The notes under the pieces: generated by a model
The model's input: the letters and a program-made list of their open reading frames with translations, nothing else
Database searches by the model: none
What the model was told of the DNA's origin: nothing
Position numbers and translations under genes: made by a program
Source: Thiodiazotropha sp040506195
GTDB lineage: Bacteria > Pseudomonadota > Gammaproteobacteria > Chromatiales > Chromatiaceae
NCBI GenBank assembly: GCA_040506195.1
Contig: JBEVXH010000002.1
Location: forward strand, 248,001 to 312,000
Reading direction: 5' to 3'
Length of the DNA: 64,000 bases
Shown here: piece after piece, positions 42,523 to 52,418 of the stretch
How positions within the stretch are numbered: position 1 is the first letter of the stretch
How the letters are laid out: every line of letters starts with the position of its first letter

Positions 42523-44763
42523 ATGAAAAGAAGTCAGCACCTGAGAGTTCATCTTGATATGCTGGCCCGCAGCCATCTGCTTACAGTCATATTCATAGCC
42601 TTGGCAATCCTCTTAAATCTGTTGATCACAGCCTATTGGCAATTCAGTCTGGAGCCCAGATTAACTGCACAAACCCATACGCTTGCACAAGCCCAGGCCG
42701 GAATCCTGGCCAGATTTTTAAGCGACAAAGCACCATCCGACTCGCAGGAATTGGTGCAGGCGATGGATACAATACTCCAGCTGCAAGACCCTGCAACGCA
42801 AAAGCCGATAGTGCAACGCATAGAGGTCAGTATCAGACTTGTAACTGCCGCCAAGGAATTCGATACGCTGGAACTTGTTCGAGGTTCGTCAAACTGCGGG
42901 AACTGTCTTGTTTCAGAAGTCGCACTGTTGAATGAACAGACAGGGAAACCGGTCGGCAGCGCACGAATCCATGTCAACCGGAACTTTCTTACCGCATTGA
43001 AAGATGATTTTCGGGAAAAGCTCTGGTGGTCCGGTGTTATCGTAACTTTGATTGTGCTATCTGCCTGGTTATTGATAGAAGATTTCCTACGAAAATTACG
43101 TAAGAATGAGTCGAATCTGCAATCAATCATCGATGGCGTTGCGGATCCACTGTATGTCTATACCACAGACAGAAATATGGTTTTACACAACCAGGCTGCA
43201 CATGAACTTATTTTATCCAATCATGGCATGGATGAGGCGGAGTTTCAGAAATATATTCTTCCCCCGACATCATTGATACGAGATGTGATTACCAACGACA
43301 GACCGGTAAAAAGCATCCACAAAATACCGCAGGGTAGAAATAAACTGTTGCGCATGGAACTTCAGGCAAGTCCGTTATCAGATGGCAGCAATAACAACAC
43401 TGGAATTATCATCACCTACAGGGATCTCACTGAACATCTGGTGTTGTTGGATGAATTGCAGAGTAATAAACATCAGCTGCAACAACTTGCCGAAAAAGAC
43501 ACTCTGACACAATTACCCAACAGGTTCATGTTCAATCGGCTGTTGGATCAGGCGGTCTCCCGAGCCGCCAGAACCCACTCCATGCTCGCCCTGCTGTTTC
43601 TTGACCTGGATCGTTTTAAAGAAGTGAATGACAGTCTGGGTCATGATGCAGGTGATACACTCCTCGAGGTCGTTGCACAACGTTTGCTAAAGGCTGTACG
43701 CAAGGGGGATGTGGTTTCCCGCATCAGTGGAGACGAGTTTGTGATCCTGCTGGCGGATATCAAGCGCCCGGACGATGCCACATTAGTGGCTGATCATATC
43801 GTTGAATCCATACGCCAGAGGGTAATCATTCAGGGTAACCGCCTCCACCCTTCCGTCAGCATCGGTATCAGCCTTTTTCCCAATGATGGCCGGACCGGCA
43901 AACTATTGTTGCAGAGCGCCGATACCGCCATGTACCGCGCGAAACGGGAATCAGAGAACAGTTATCAACTATACGATCCCAGCATGACACTGATGATACA
44001 AGAACGGTTGAATACGATCACGGCACTACAAAGCGCGGTCAATGATGATGATTTCGTCTTGCTGTATCAACCGCAGTATGAGCTGCACACAAAAAAACTG
44101 ATCGGTGTGGAAGCCTTGCTTCGCTGGAACAAAGAGGGCCGGGAACTGGTATCGCCCACACATTTTTTGGATTTGGCTGAGGATGTGGGACTGGTATTTC
44201 CAATCGGACAGTGGGTATTGCGGAACGTCTGCAGACAAATACGGTCCTGGCGCAGCATGGATCTGATACCACCGCCGATGGCGGTGAACATTTCCGCCAG
44301 TGAATTACTGCACAAGGATTTCATCGACTCGATTCAAAGGATGCTCAATGAGACAGATTGCAAGGGAGAGTGGTTGACAATCGAAATTACAGAAAGCTCC
44401 TATTCCGGCCAAATCGAACTTGCCGCCGAAATCCTGCAGCAACTGAAGGAACTTGGAATTGCCATCGCAATCGATGATTTCGGTATCGAACACTCCTCCC
44501 TGGCACGTTTGAAGCAGTTGCCGATAGACAGATTGAAGTTAGACAAGATTTTTTTGCAGAACCTTACCACTGACTCGGCAAATCAGGCGATCATTCAAAC
44601 CGTCCAGGATCTCGGGCATCGTTTGGGAATCGAAGTGCTTGCGGAAGGTGTCGAAACTCCCGAACAGGAAACCTATTTGATTCTATCCGATTATCGTATG
44701 GCTCAGGGTTATCGCTATGGAAGACCGATGTCTGCGGATAACTGTGCAAAGCGGTTCCACTGA
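42523..44763 (+). CDS. Membrane PAS-GGDEF-EAL protein with CGNC in its sensor domain
   Basis: A 746-aa c-di-GMP enzyme candidate. TM1 about 13-38, extracytoplasmic sensor domain (about 40-163) containing S-S-N-C-G-N-C-L, TM2 about 165-185, PAS (about 190-315), GGDEF written S-G-D-E-F (near 400; R-K-G-D inhibitory site five residues before) and EAL (E-A-L-L-R-W near 530). The EAL loop-6 signature is D-D-F-G-I-E instead of D-D-F-G-T-G, which may lower phosphodiesterase activity. Other metal ligands (N-I-S, E-I-T-E, E-G-V-E) remain. The CGNC pair is an obvious candidate for redox or metal sensing. I start at the ATG; TTG at 42511 is in frame. Confidence 0.85.
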   Translation: MKRSQHLRVHLDMLARSHLLTVIFIALAILLNLLITAYWQFSLEPRLTAQTHTLAQAQAGILARFLSDKAPSDSQELVQAMDTILQLQDPATQKPIVQRIEVSIRLVTAAKEFDTLELVRGSSNCGNCLVSEVALLNEQTGKPVGSARIHVNRNFLTALKDDFREKLWWSGVIVTLIVLSAWLLIEDFLRKLRKNESNLQSIIDGVADPLYVYTTDRNMVLHNQAAHELILSNHGMDEAEFQKYILPPTSLIRDVITNDRPVKSIHKIPQGRNKLLRMELQASPLSDGSNNNTGIIITYRDLTEHLVLLDELQSNKHQLQQLAEKDTLTQLPNRFMFNRLLDQAVSRAARTHSMLALLFLDLDRFKEVNDSLGHDAGDTLLEVVAQRLLKAVRKGDVVSRISGDEFVILLADIKRPDDATLVADHIVESIRQRVIIQGNRLHPSVSIGISLFPNDGRTGKLLLQSADTAMYRAKRESENSYQLYDPSMTLMIQERLNTITALQSAVNDDDFVLLYQPQYELHTKKLIGVEALLRWNKEGRELVSPTHFLDLAEDVGLVFPIGQWVLRNVCRQIRSWRSMDLIPPPMAVNISASELLHKDFIDSIQRMLNETDCKGEWLTIEITESSYSGQIELAAEILQQLKELGIAIAIDDFGIEHSSLARLKQLPIDRLKLDKIFLQNLTTDSANQAIIQTVQDLGHRLGIEVLAEGVETPEQETYLILSDYRMAQGYRYGRPMSADNCAKRFH

Positions 44764-44823
44764 GCGGGAATCGATATCGGATAATTTAGATGAGACAATG
44801 GTTGTAGCCGTTTTTCAACGGCT

Positions 44824-45348
44824 TTAACTCTGACCCACGACACGCTCCGATACGGGAACTGTTTCAGGCGGTGGCATGCGCTTGACGATACCGTCAGGCA
44901 CCTCTCCTCTCCCAGCCTGATAGATGGAACCCGACTCCAGTACAAAGCAGATCATGACTGTGATCAGCGTCGGCACAACGGCGACACGCGTAATGGCGAC
45001 CATCATGATATCGCCTTTCGAACTGCCGCTGGTGGCAAGCATTGCCATTCCCAGTATGACGGCGCTGATGGTATAACCGATTATCAGGATGCGGGTACGA
45101 TTGGCGGAGAGACGCCAATGGGCGGCGACAAACCAGTCTCCAGGTGCGGTTTCCACGCTTGCACGATACCAGATAAGGCCGATGACGGAGAATGAAAGCA
45201 GCAACGGAATCAGAAATCCCAAGAAACCGATATCGAGCACGATTGCCGCGGGTGCCGCAATCAGATGACAACCCACCAGGTTCACCATGGACAGCTCATG
45301 AGGTGTCTTGGCCCGTTTGCGAACCGAATCTTCGACATCGAAAATCAT
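44824..45348 (-). CDS. Four-helix membrane protein of unknown function
   Basis: A 174-aa protein with four hydrophobic helices (V-N-L-V-G-C-H-L-I-A-A-P-A-A-I-V-L, F-L-I-P-L-L-L-S-F-S-V-I-G, I-L-I-I-G-Y-T-I-S-A-V-I-L-G-M-A-M, V-P-T-L-I-T-V-M-I-C-F-V-L). I choose the ATG at 45348 with GGGAGAG nearby; six codons upstream is another ATG. I do not recognise the family. It is leftward and divergent from the inositol-phosphatase-family gene. Confidence 0.6.
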   Translation of the reverse strand: MIFDVEDSVRKRAKTPHELSMVNLVGCHLIAAPAAIVLDIGFLGFLIPLLLSFSVIGLIWYRASVETAPGDWFVAAHWRLSANRTRILIIGYTISAVILGMAMLATSGSSKGDIMMVAITRVAVVPTLITVMICFVLESGSIYQAGRGEVPDGIVKRMPPPETVPVSERVVGQS

Positions 45349-45455
45349 TGATGCTCTCTCCCGCATATCGGATCATTTTGTGATCGACTATGACACGATT
45401 ATCCAACCTTGGCGTTGATATTACGCAAACCGGATATTGAAGGTAAACTAAAGCC

Positions 45456-46262
45456 ATGACCATTGACATCGAGATATTAGGAGAATTGCTTGTTGAAAGC
45501 GCTCAATCGGAACTGATACCTCGATTCAACCGCTGCGAAGGCCGGATCAAGACAGACGGGAGCCTTGTGACCCAGGCGGATCTGGCAATGCAGCAGCGTG
45601 TAATGACCCAGTTGAAACATCTCTACCCTGATATTCCGCTGTTGGGCGAGGAGATGCCGGCTGACCTGCAGGCAGCCGTATTGAGTGATGAAAACAGGGG
45701 TTTTTGGTGTCTTGACCCACTGGATGGCACTGCAAATTATCTATCCGGCATGCCCTGCTTTGCCGTATCTCTGGCCTATCTGGTCAATGGAGAGGTGCAA
45801 ATCGGGATCATCTACGACCCACTGAGGGATGAGCTTTTTCATGCCACAAAGGGTTCTGGAGCCTGGCTGAATCAGGACAGGCTGACAATCAACTGTGCGC
45901 TGGATCAATTGCAAGAGTGTGTGGCAATGGTCGATTTCAAGCGTCTCGCACCTGCACTTGCCAGTCAATTGGCAACCGCCCCTCCCTACCGCTCCCAACG
46001 CAGTATAGGCAGTGTGGCCCTCGACTGGTGCTGGCTGGCGGCGGGACGACTGCAACTCTATCTGCATGGCGGCTCCAGAATCTGGGACTATGCTGCTGGC
46101 ACGCTTATCTTTCGCGAAGCCGGCGGCCACTTCTGGCTGGGCGAAACAACAGCCATGGCGCAGTGTCAGGCGAATCCCGAAATACAGCCGCAGATGGCGG
46201 TCGGCGCGGCCAACCAACAACTGTTTGAAGCCTGGCGCGCCTGGTTGCAAGGTTTTGGTTGA
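45456..46262 (+). CDS. Inositol monophosphatase-family phosphatase
   Basis: A 268-aa Mg-dependent phosphatase. Signature motifs are visible: G-E-E-M-P, C-L-D-P-L-D-G-T-A-N-Y (metal-binding) and G-S-R-I-W-D-Y-A-A-G-T-L-I-F-R-E-A-G-G (C-terminal). Family members hydrolyse inositol phosphates, PAP (CysQ), fructose-1,6-bisphosphate or NADP; the exact substrate is not clear, so I give no gene symbol. The tRNA-Asp gene follows 41 bp downstream. Confidence 0.85.
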   Translation: MTIDIEILGELLVESAQSELIPRFNRCEGRIKTDGSLVTQADLAMQQRVMTQLKHLYPDIPLLGEEMPADLQAAVLSDENRGFWCLDPLDGTANYLSGMPCFAVSLAYLVNGEVQIGIIYDPLRDELFHATKGSGAWLNQDRLTINCALDQLQECVAMVDFKRLAPALASQLATAPPYRSQRSIGSVALDWCWLAAGRLQLYLHGGSRIWDYAAGTLIFREAGGHFWLGETTAMAQCQANPEIQPQMAVGAANQQLFEAWRAWLQGFG

Positions 46263-46286
46263 CCTGAGCACTAAATACCTTAAACT
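46259..46286 (+). promoter_or_regulatory. Promoter of tRNA-Asp
   Basis: TTGACC (46259-46264), 16-bp spacer, TAAACT (46281-46286), then a G/C-rich segment ATCGCGCTC before the mature tRNA at 46304. The G/C-rich discriminator is typical of stringently controlled stable-RNA promoters. The -35 overlaps the end of the phosphatase gene. Confidence 0.55.
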
Positions 46287-46303
46287 ATCGCGCTCTCGAC
46301 TCT

Positions 46304-46380
46304 GGAGCGGTAGTTCAGTTGGTTAGAATACCGGCCTGTCACGCCGGGGGTCGCGGGTTCGAGTCCCGTCCGCTCCGCCA
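46304..46380 (+). tRNA. tRNA-Asp (GTC)
   Basis: A 77-nt cloverleaf: acceptor GGAGCGG / CCGCTCC, D-loop AGTTCAGTTGGTTAGA, anticodon stem CCGGC / GCCGG with loop CTGTCAC (anticodon GTC), T-arm GCGGGTTCGAGTCCCGT, discriminator G and encoded CCA. A short T run follows. Confidence 0.97.
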
Positions 46381-46825
46381 TTTTTCAACACAAAACTCGA
46401 TCAGTCCGATCAGTCACAGACCACGAAGACCCGCATACCTTGCCCAGAGGAATCGTCTGTTTAAACACCGAATTATCCCCACTCTAGGACCTGTTTAAGC
46501 ATAGATTGCATTTCAGGAAGTTTATTCGCCTCGCTGGACAGGCTTTCTCCCTAATCAATACCGGGCAGGCGGAGTGTGCCTTCAACAGCCGGATGGCGCC
46601 AGCAGATTAATCTGTTATCAGCCAGCGGAAACAAACAGTGTCATATTTTGTGGCCTTCACAGAAACACTCTCTACTCGCCATGGAGTCAGATACAAACGG
46701 ATAAAATTTGAAGCACTGCTCAAATTCCCCGGTCACAACATCCTATTCTTGGCGCTAACGAACAATCAAGCACACGATTCCCGGTTGCCATTGCAACCGC
46801 TGCATATTCTACCAAGCAGAGAGAA
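46381..46825. other. Gene-free stretch after tRNA-Asp
   Basis: About 445 bp with no convincing gene. It includes CTAGGACCTGTTTAAGC (about 46485), a weak match to a family-1 element end, and CATTTCAGGAAGTTTATTCG, which nearly repeats at 54320. I see no integrase or duplicated tRNA 3' end, so no support for an integrated element here. Confidence 0.4.
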
Positions 46826-49654
46826 ATGGAAGTGTCGAAATCTGTCGAACTGTTACCGACTATTCTATTAATCCTCATCCTGACAGGATGTCTAGATGAA
46901 AATACCGCACCTGTGGCAGCTGACGATAGCACCATCCTCAATCAGGGCAGAAGCACAACTATCGATGTATTACAGAATGACTGGGACAAGGATCATGATC
47001 CGCTTGTCGTAGTCGCCGGCAAACCGCCTTCTCATGGCACCTTAATCATCCAGGATGGCGGTCTGATCGTTTACCAGCATGACGGATCAACAGCCGGATC
47101 GGACAGTTTCACCTACCTTACCTATGATGGCACTGCCTATTCCGCACCTGCCCAGGTGCAGGTAACGATTTTAGTTCCTCCCTATTCCACCGATGACAAC
47201 ACAACAGCCCCGACTACCAACCAACCACCGGTTGCGGTCGATGATCAGGCCACGGTAAGGACAGGCAGTGCTGTTTCGCTCGATCTGCTGGTCAACGATT
47301 CTGACGCGGAGAATGACCCACTCAGCATCGAAACCCTGGCTACTCCGGGGAACGGGGAAGTGACATTGGAACCCGATGGCACTGTCACCTATCGGCACGA
47401 CGGTTCGAATACAACCGCTGACAGTTTCAGTTATATCATCAGTGACGGGGATACCCTTTCCGCCAGCGCAGATGTCTCTATCACCATCACACACGTAAAC
47501 CAACCGCCCGGTTTCACCCGCCAAGGTAACGACCTCCATCTGCCCATCGACACACGCTACGAGTTATCCGTCGAAGCTGTGGACCCTGACGGCGATGACT
47601 TGAGCTATTCGGTGTCCCATCTTCCTCATTGGTTACATTTCTCAACCGATACGCTTACCTTGTCCGGGCAACCCTCTTGGGCCGACCTGGGAATTTCATA
47701 CCCCATAACGATCACAGTCAATGACGATGAAGTGAGTATTGAAAACCGATTCGTCATCACAGTCGTGGAAAGATGGCCTGTCACAGACAGCATGGCCCAT
47801 CGCCTATTGGTACAAGCCACTTTCGGCCCGACACTGAATGAAATAGATAGAGTCAAGCAGCTGGGAGTGGCGGGTTGGATCGATCATCAGCTCTCCATGC
47901 GATCGGCATATACCGACTCTGGCGATGGTTGGCTGAGCCATCTGCAACGTACCCGCGAAATTGCGCTACAGGCGGAACCCGCCAACAATTGGCTCGCCAC
48001 CGGTATTTTCAATCAATCGACCGGCGACCGATCAGCCTTGAATTATCAAATGGCCGCGTGGTGGGAGAATGCCCTGGGTTCGCCTTCGATCCCCGGTAAC
48101 GAGACCGGCTCAGATCAACTGCGTCAACGCGTCGCTTATGCACTGAGTCAGCTGCTGGTTACCTCAGACAGTGTACCGGTCCTGAAATCCCGCGGTGAAG
48201 CCTTGGCCGCCTACTATGATCTGTTGGCAGAGCATGCATTCGGTAACTACAGGACATTGCTGGGAGAAATTGCCCGAAGTCCGGCCATGGGTGTCTACCT
48301 ATCGCACCAGGGTAACAGCAAGAGCAACCCCGCAACAGGTTCGCGACCCGATGAAAACTTCGCCCGTGAAGTTATCCAGTTATTCTCTATCGGACTTTAT
48401 GAATTGAACCTGGACGGCAGTCCCAATCGGGACGGTGACAGTAGCAGTTACCCGGACCCGGGTCGCAACCTGGCAGCCACATACACCCAAAACGATATAG
48501 AAGAATTAGCCAAGGTAATGACAGGCTGGGATCTGGCAAGTAACAGCAGGTTTGGCAGAGTAAGCAGTAGAGATGGTGACTACACGCACCCCATGGTGTT
48601 TCATGCCGAGCAACATGAAAACGAGTCTGCCACTGGTGGAGACGGCTATGTCACTGTACTGGGACAGACATTCTCCCTCGATTCGGGGAATGATCAGAGT
48701 GGACTTGATAGTGGTTTGGATGTTCTGTTCAGCCACCCGAATGTTGCCCCCTATGTCAGCAGACACCTCATCCAGCGGCTTGTCACATCCAATCCATCCC
48801 CAGCCTACCTGGCCCGAGTGGCACAGGTTTTCAACAATAACGGCAATGGTGTGAAAGGTGACCTTAAGGCGGTAGTACGCGCCATCCTTCTAGACCCTGA
48901 AGCACGGGATGAAGGTTATTTGATCGATCCATCCTCTGGCAAGGCAAAGGAGCCCCTGCTGGCGATAACCCAACTGCTTCGAGCTGTCCATACCTCACCG
49001 TTAAACGGGTGGAAAAGTCAAAGCGGCGTAGCAATGAACGGTGTCTATTGGTTTAGGGCACCCCAGACTATATTGGGACAAGGGCCACTGCGTTCCCCAT
49101 CCGTGTTCAACTTTTACAGCCCAGTCAACATCCCGAGAGACAACCGTTTTATTGTGCATAATCTGGTGGCGCCGGAGCTGCAGATACAGACAGATCAAAT
49201 GCTGATCGAATACAGCAACCTGGTTTTCAGCCTGCTCAACAGTTTCGAAAAAAACTATATCATCTACTTTGCGGGTGAAACCCTGGCGCTATTCGGCGCT
49301 TCATTCAACAGTCATTCAGAAAAGATATTATTAACCAATTTCGATACCGAAATATCTCTTTTCGAACAAGCTCTCGAGGGGGACAACGACAGGGACTTCG
49401 CATCGATCAATGATACATCTGCGGATACACAGGGTGACACACCCAAGGCGAATGCCATTGACGCCCTGCTCGACCACCTCGATCTATTGTTGCTGGGTGG
49501 ACAAATGTCCCCTGAGTTCAGATCCGCACTCAAGCATTATCTCGTGGCAAGCGCCGGCACCAACCACAGTAGACCATTCATGGAGGCGCGCTCTGTGATT
49601 CGTGATGCAATCACAATGATAGTCACCTCCAGCAGCTACATGATTCAAAAATAA
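46826..49654 (+). CDS. DUF1800 lipoprotein with N-terminal Ig-like domains
   Basis: A 942-aa protein with a lipobox (L-I-L-T-G-C22). The N-terminal third has two VCBS/cadherin-like domains with repeated Q/N-N-D-x-D/V-L-Q-N-D and D-G-S-T/N-T...D-S-F-T/S-Y motifs, then a putative Ig (He_PIG-like) domain with Q-P-P-G-F. The rest matches DUF1800 (A-H-R-L-L-V-Q-A-T-F-G-P-T; N-F-A-R-E-V-I-Q-L-F-S-I-G). DUF1800 proteins are exported and nearly always sit beside DUF1501, as here. The function is not established. The Ig-like part suggests cell-surface or carbohydrate contact. The start is ATG with a weak AGAG site. Confidence 0.82.
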   Translation: MEVSKSVELLPTILLILILTGCLDENTAPVAADDSTILNQGRSTTIDVLQNDWDKDHDPLVVVAGKPPSHGTLIIQDGGLIVYQHDGSTAGSDSFTYLTYDGTAYSAPAQVQVTILVPPYSTDDNTTAPTTNQPPVAVDDQATVRTGSAVSLDLLVNDSDAENDPLSIETLATPGNGEVTLEPDGTVTYRHDGSNTTADSFSYIISDGDTLSASADVSITITHVNQPPGFTRQGNDLHLPIDTRYELSVEAVDPDGDDLSYSVSHLPHWLHFSTDTLTLSGQPSWADLGISYPITITVNDDEVSIENRFVITVVERWPVTDSMAHRLLVQATFGPTLNEIDRVKQLGVAGWIDHQLSMRSAYTDSGDGWLSHLQRTREIALQAEPANNWLATGIFNQSTGDRSALNYQMAAWWENALGSPSIPGNETGSDQLRQRVAYALSQLLVTSDSVPVLKSRGEALAAYYDLLAEHAFGNYRTLLGEIARSPAMGVYLSHQGNSKSNPATGSRPDENFAREVIQLFSIGLYELNLDGSPNRDGDSSSYPDPGRNLAATYTQNDIEELAKVMTGWDLASNSRFGRVSSRDGDYTHPMVFHAEQHENESATGGDGYVTVLGQTFSLDSGNDQSGLDSGLDVLFSHPNVAPYVSRHLIQRLVTSNPSPAYLARVAQVFNNNGNGVKGDLKAVVRAILLDPEARDEGYLIDPSSGKAKEPLLAITQLLRAVHTSPLNGWKSQSGVAMNGVYWFRAPQTILGQGPLRSPSVFNFYSPVNIPRDNRFIVHNLVAPELQIQTDQMLIEYSNLVFSLLNSFEKNYIIYFAGETLALFGASFNSHSEKILLTNFDTEISLFEQALEGDNDRDFASINDTSADTQGDTPKANAIDALLDHLDLLLLGGQMSPEFRSALKHYLVASAGTNHSRPFMEARSVIRDAITMIVTSSSYMIQK

Positions 49655-49682
49655 CCAGGTAATCCAAGGAAGAGATCAGGCT

Positions 49683-51326
49683 ATGGTAATGCATCGAAGG
49701 GATTTTCTAAAACAAGCCACGGTTATGGGAGGTCTCGGTCTGTTAGCCCCCCTAGGCCAACTGTCATATACCAGCCCATGCCTGGCCGCCGCACCGGACT
49801 TTTCAGACTACAAGGCACTGGTCTGTATCTTTCTCTATGGCGGCAATGACACATTCAATATGTTGATTCCCTATGGCGGCGCGCCGGGAAAAGGCTATAT
49901 GGAATATGCCTCCGTTCGAAGAGACCTGGCAGTTGCTGACAGAGACCTTGACCTCAGCTCGGTGACCACCGGCAACACAAATCTGAACCGGGGCAATCTT
50001 GGATCGGGCAGTGCCAACCCCTACAATGCGAACCAAACTCAAAGCACTGCTTATACACAAGGCCTCTATCCGTTGACCGCTAAAGGAATCGACCTCGCTG
50101 TGAGTGGTGTAATGCCGGAACTGGCCCAATTGATTGTCGATAATCGGGTCAGTATCGTGGCGAATACCGGCACCCTGGTCGAACCCGTGAACCGTGCAGA
50201 TATTATCGCTGGTGGCGCTGAACTGCCAAAATTCCTTTTTGCGCACGACCACCAGCAAAGAGAGCTGCAAACCGGGCGGGCCGATGATCTTGGGCATATT
50301 GGCTGGGCAGGACGAATCGCGGATGCCTGGAATGACATCAACGCCGGAAATCCGGTGGGTCTCAACCTGTCCTATTTCAACAATGATCTGATGATGGTCG
50401 GTCGAAACAGTTCTCCCCTGGTATTGAAGGCCAACAACCCACCCAGCATTGGCCACCTCAGAACAGGAGTCAATCGTTACCGGGATGATCGCCGCGCACT
50501 TTTCAAGGCGCTTGCCGGTGTGCAAGGCAACACCAGCCGACTCGACTTCAACACTGCGAATACGGCGAGTACAGGGGACTATTTCAAAGGCATCTACAAT
50601 CGCTTGTTATTGAAATCACTCTCTACATTTGACTTTTTAAACAACAGCTGGCAGGCGATCCATATGGACTTTGCAACTCCCGATTCTTATGGCCGGGAGC
50701 TGTTTTCCATTCCCACCAGCCAGCAATTGGGCTTTACCAATAATATCGGCGGGTTACTGATCAGGCAGCTTGCCTCAGTGACAAAGATGATCCATATGGG
50801 TGCCTCGGGTATCCTGGGACCAGGTTATAACAGGCAGATTTTCCTTGTCCGATTGGGTGGATTTGACACACATGCCGGCCAGGCAGAACACCACCCCCTG
50901 CTTTTGCGGGAACTGAGCCTTGCCCTGTGGAAATTTCAGATGGCGATGGAGGAGCTTGGTTATTCACAGCAGGTCATCACATTCACGATGTCCGATTTCG
51001 GCCGGACCCTGACACATAACGGTGATGGCACCGATCATGCCTGGGCATCGAACCAGCTGGTGATGGGCGGTATTGGTGATCATTCGCCTGGCAGTCTGGA
51101 TGGTGGAAAGCTGTTCGGCACCCCTCCTGACCTGCGACTCGGCGGTAACGATGATTACGGTGACAAGGGGCGCTACATTCCCACTACCGCTCAGGATCAG
51201 GTGAATGCCGCCATTGCCCAATGGTTCGGTGTGGATGATTCTCTGATGCGGTCACTGTTCCCCAATCTGGTGAATTTCCAGACTGGGGCCGATTACGATT
51301 CAGCCTATACCGGGCTTTTTGTCTAG
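49683..51326 (+). CDS. DUF1501 protein with Tat signal
   Basis: A 547-aa exported protein with a twin-arginine leader (H-R-R-D-F-L-K then G-G-L-G-L-L-A-P-L-G-Q). DUF1501 signatures include L-V-C-I-F-L-Y-G-G-N-D-T-F-N-M and F-T-M-S-D-F-G-R-T-L-T-H-N-G-D-G-T-D-H-A-W. The family is related to sulfatase/phosphatase folds, but no catalytic activity is proven. It follows the DUF1800 gene by 28 bp, forming the usual two-gene module. Tat export implies folding (perhaps with a metal) before secretion. Confidence 0.85.
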   Translation: MVMHRRDFLKQATVMGGLGLLAPLGQLSYTSPCLAAAPDFSDYKALVCIFLYGGNDTFNMLIPYGGAPGKGYMEYASVRRDLAVADRDLDLSSVTTGNTNLNRGNLGSGSANPYNANQTQSTAYTQGLYPLTAKGIDLAVSGVMPELAQLIVDNRVSIVANTGTLVEPVNRADIIAGGAELPKFLFAHDHQQRELQTGRADDLGHIGWAGRIADAWNDINAGNPVGLNLSYFNNDLMMVGRNSSPLVLKANNPPSIGHLRTGVNRYRDDRRALFKALAGVQGNTSRLDFNTANTASTGDYFKGIYNRLLLKSLSTFDFLNNSWQAIHMDFATPDSYGRELFSIPTSQQLGFTNNIGGLLIRQLASVTKMIHMGASGILGPGYNRQIFLVRLGGFDTHAGQAEHHPLLLRELSLALWKFQMAMEELGYSQQVITFTMSDFGRTLTHNGDGTDHAWASNQLVMGGIGDHSPGSLDGGKLFGTPPDLRLGGNDDYGDKGRYIPTTAQDQVNAAIAQWFGVDDSLMRSLFPNLVNFQTGADYDSAYTGLFV

Positions 51327-51338
51327 GGCCGGTTAACC

Positions 51339-52406
51339 CTATGTCAAACCAAGTGGATCATTGGAATCCACGCCCTCCATAAAGGGAATATTGCGGTCAC
51401 GATGGGTGATTTGATAGACCAAACCTATCCAATTTCCGATAACCGCTTCAGCCGTATCATGCCAGGTATTATCCAGCGTGCCGGTGACCAATGCCTCCGG
51501 AAAGGCCGGCATGGGTTGCTGTTTCGACATGGCTTGTTCGAGATATTCACGATACTCGTTGAAAATCGCCTGATTACGCAGGGTGAAATAGTTGTCCGGA
51601 AAGGGTGGGTAATCCTCACGCATGTGGTTGAAATAGAGGGTAACCTCTCTTTTGTACTCCTTGAGAAGACTGATGGTGTCATATTCAGGATGCCCCTGGA
51701 AATAGACAACCCTCAGGCCATCCTTACTGACGGCCAGATGGACCCCCCCCTCTTCACTCTCCACCAGGACCTTGAGTCCAGCCCGTTGGAATTGCTCCCG
51801 GGTAATCTGATTGAAACGGGAGTGCGGCACATCGAAGCGGGTATTGACATCATTCACCAGGGGATGTTTCGGATCCATAACCCGGTGGCTGTAGACACCC
51901 CATAGCTTGTCCCCCATATGGGTACGTTTCTGGCCATGATGTGATTGAACAACAGCATGGGTCGCCAGACAGGAGCAGAGTACGGAGGTCACATTGTCAT
52001 AGGCCCAGTCGACCACTTCGGTCAAAGGCTGCCAGAATGCCTCTTGGGCCAGATCCGGGTGTGTGACATTGGCGCCGGTGATGATCAGTGCATCGAGGCC
52101 ATCCTGTTTGATCTGGCTGAAGGTCTCGTAGTAGGCGTCGATATGCGTCTTGGCATTATCACTGCGCGGTAATTCATCAAGGGTGAATGGATGGACGAAG
52201 AACTGCGCGATGGGATTGGCCTCTCCCACCAAGCGGAAAAATTGTCGCTCGGTCGCCTCAATCGCGCTGTCGGGCATCATATTCAACAGCCCGATATGCA
52301 GCTCGCGTATATGTTGATGTGTCGCCCTGTCCGGTGAGAGGACGTTCTGTCCCTCCTGTCGCAGGCGATTGAAGGTAGGCAGTTCAGTGTGTGCAACCAA
52401 AGGCAT
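51339..52406 (-). CDS. metA: Homoserine O-acyltransferase MetA
   Basis: A 355-aa glutamine-amidotransferase-fold enzyme that activates homoserine with succinyl- or acetyl-CoA for methionine synthesis. The acyl-enzyme cysteine lies in L-C-S-C-L-A-T-H-A, and the His/Glu pair in F-Q-G-H-P-E-Y-D. The specificity segment reads T-G-A-N-V-T-H, unlike the usual T-G-A-P (with G or E following), so acyl-donor choice is uncertain. I start at the M-P-L-V-A-H ATG (GGGGA five bases upstream), matching MetA N-termini. It starts 12 bp after the P-loop gene's stop and is therefore in the same transcript. Confidence 0.9.
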   Translation of the reverse strand: MPLVAHTELPTFNRLRQEGQNVLSPDRATHQHIRELHIGLLNMMPDSAIEATERQFFRLVGEANPIAQFFVHPFTLDELPRSDNAKTHIDAYYETFSQIKQDGLDALIITGANVTHPDLAQEAFWQPLTEVVDWAYDNVTSVLCSCLATHAVVQSHHGQKRTHMGDKLWGVYSHRVMDPKHPLVNDVNTRFDVPHSRFNQITREQFQRAGLKVLVESEEGGVHLAVSKDGLRVVYFQGHPEYDTISLLKEYKREVTLYFNHMREDYPPFPDNYFTLRNQAIFNEYREYLEQAMSKQQPMPAFPEALVTGTLDNTWHDTAEAVIGNWIGLVYQITHRDRNIPFMEGVDSNDPLGLT

Positions 52407-52418
52407 GACGATCCCCAT

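Noticed and set aside
46304..46825. tRNA-Asp as an attachment site for an integrated island
   Set aside because: No integrase gene or duplicated tRNA 3' end is visible downstream.
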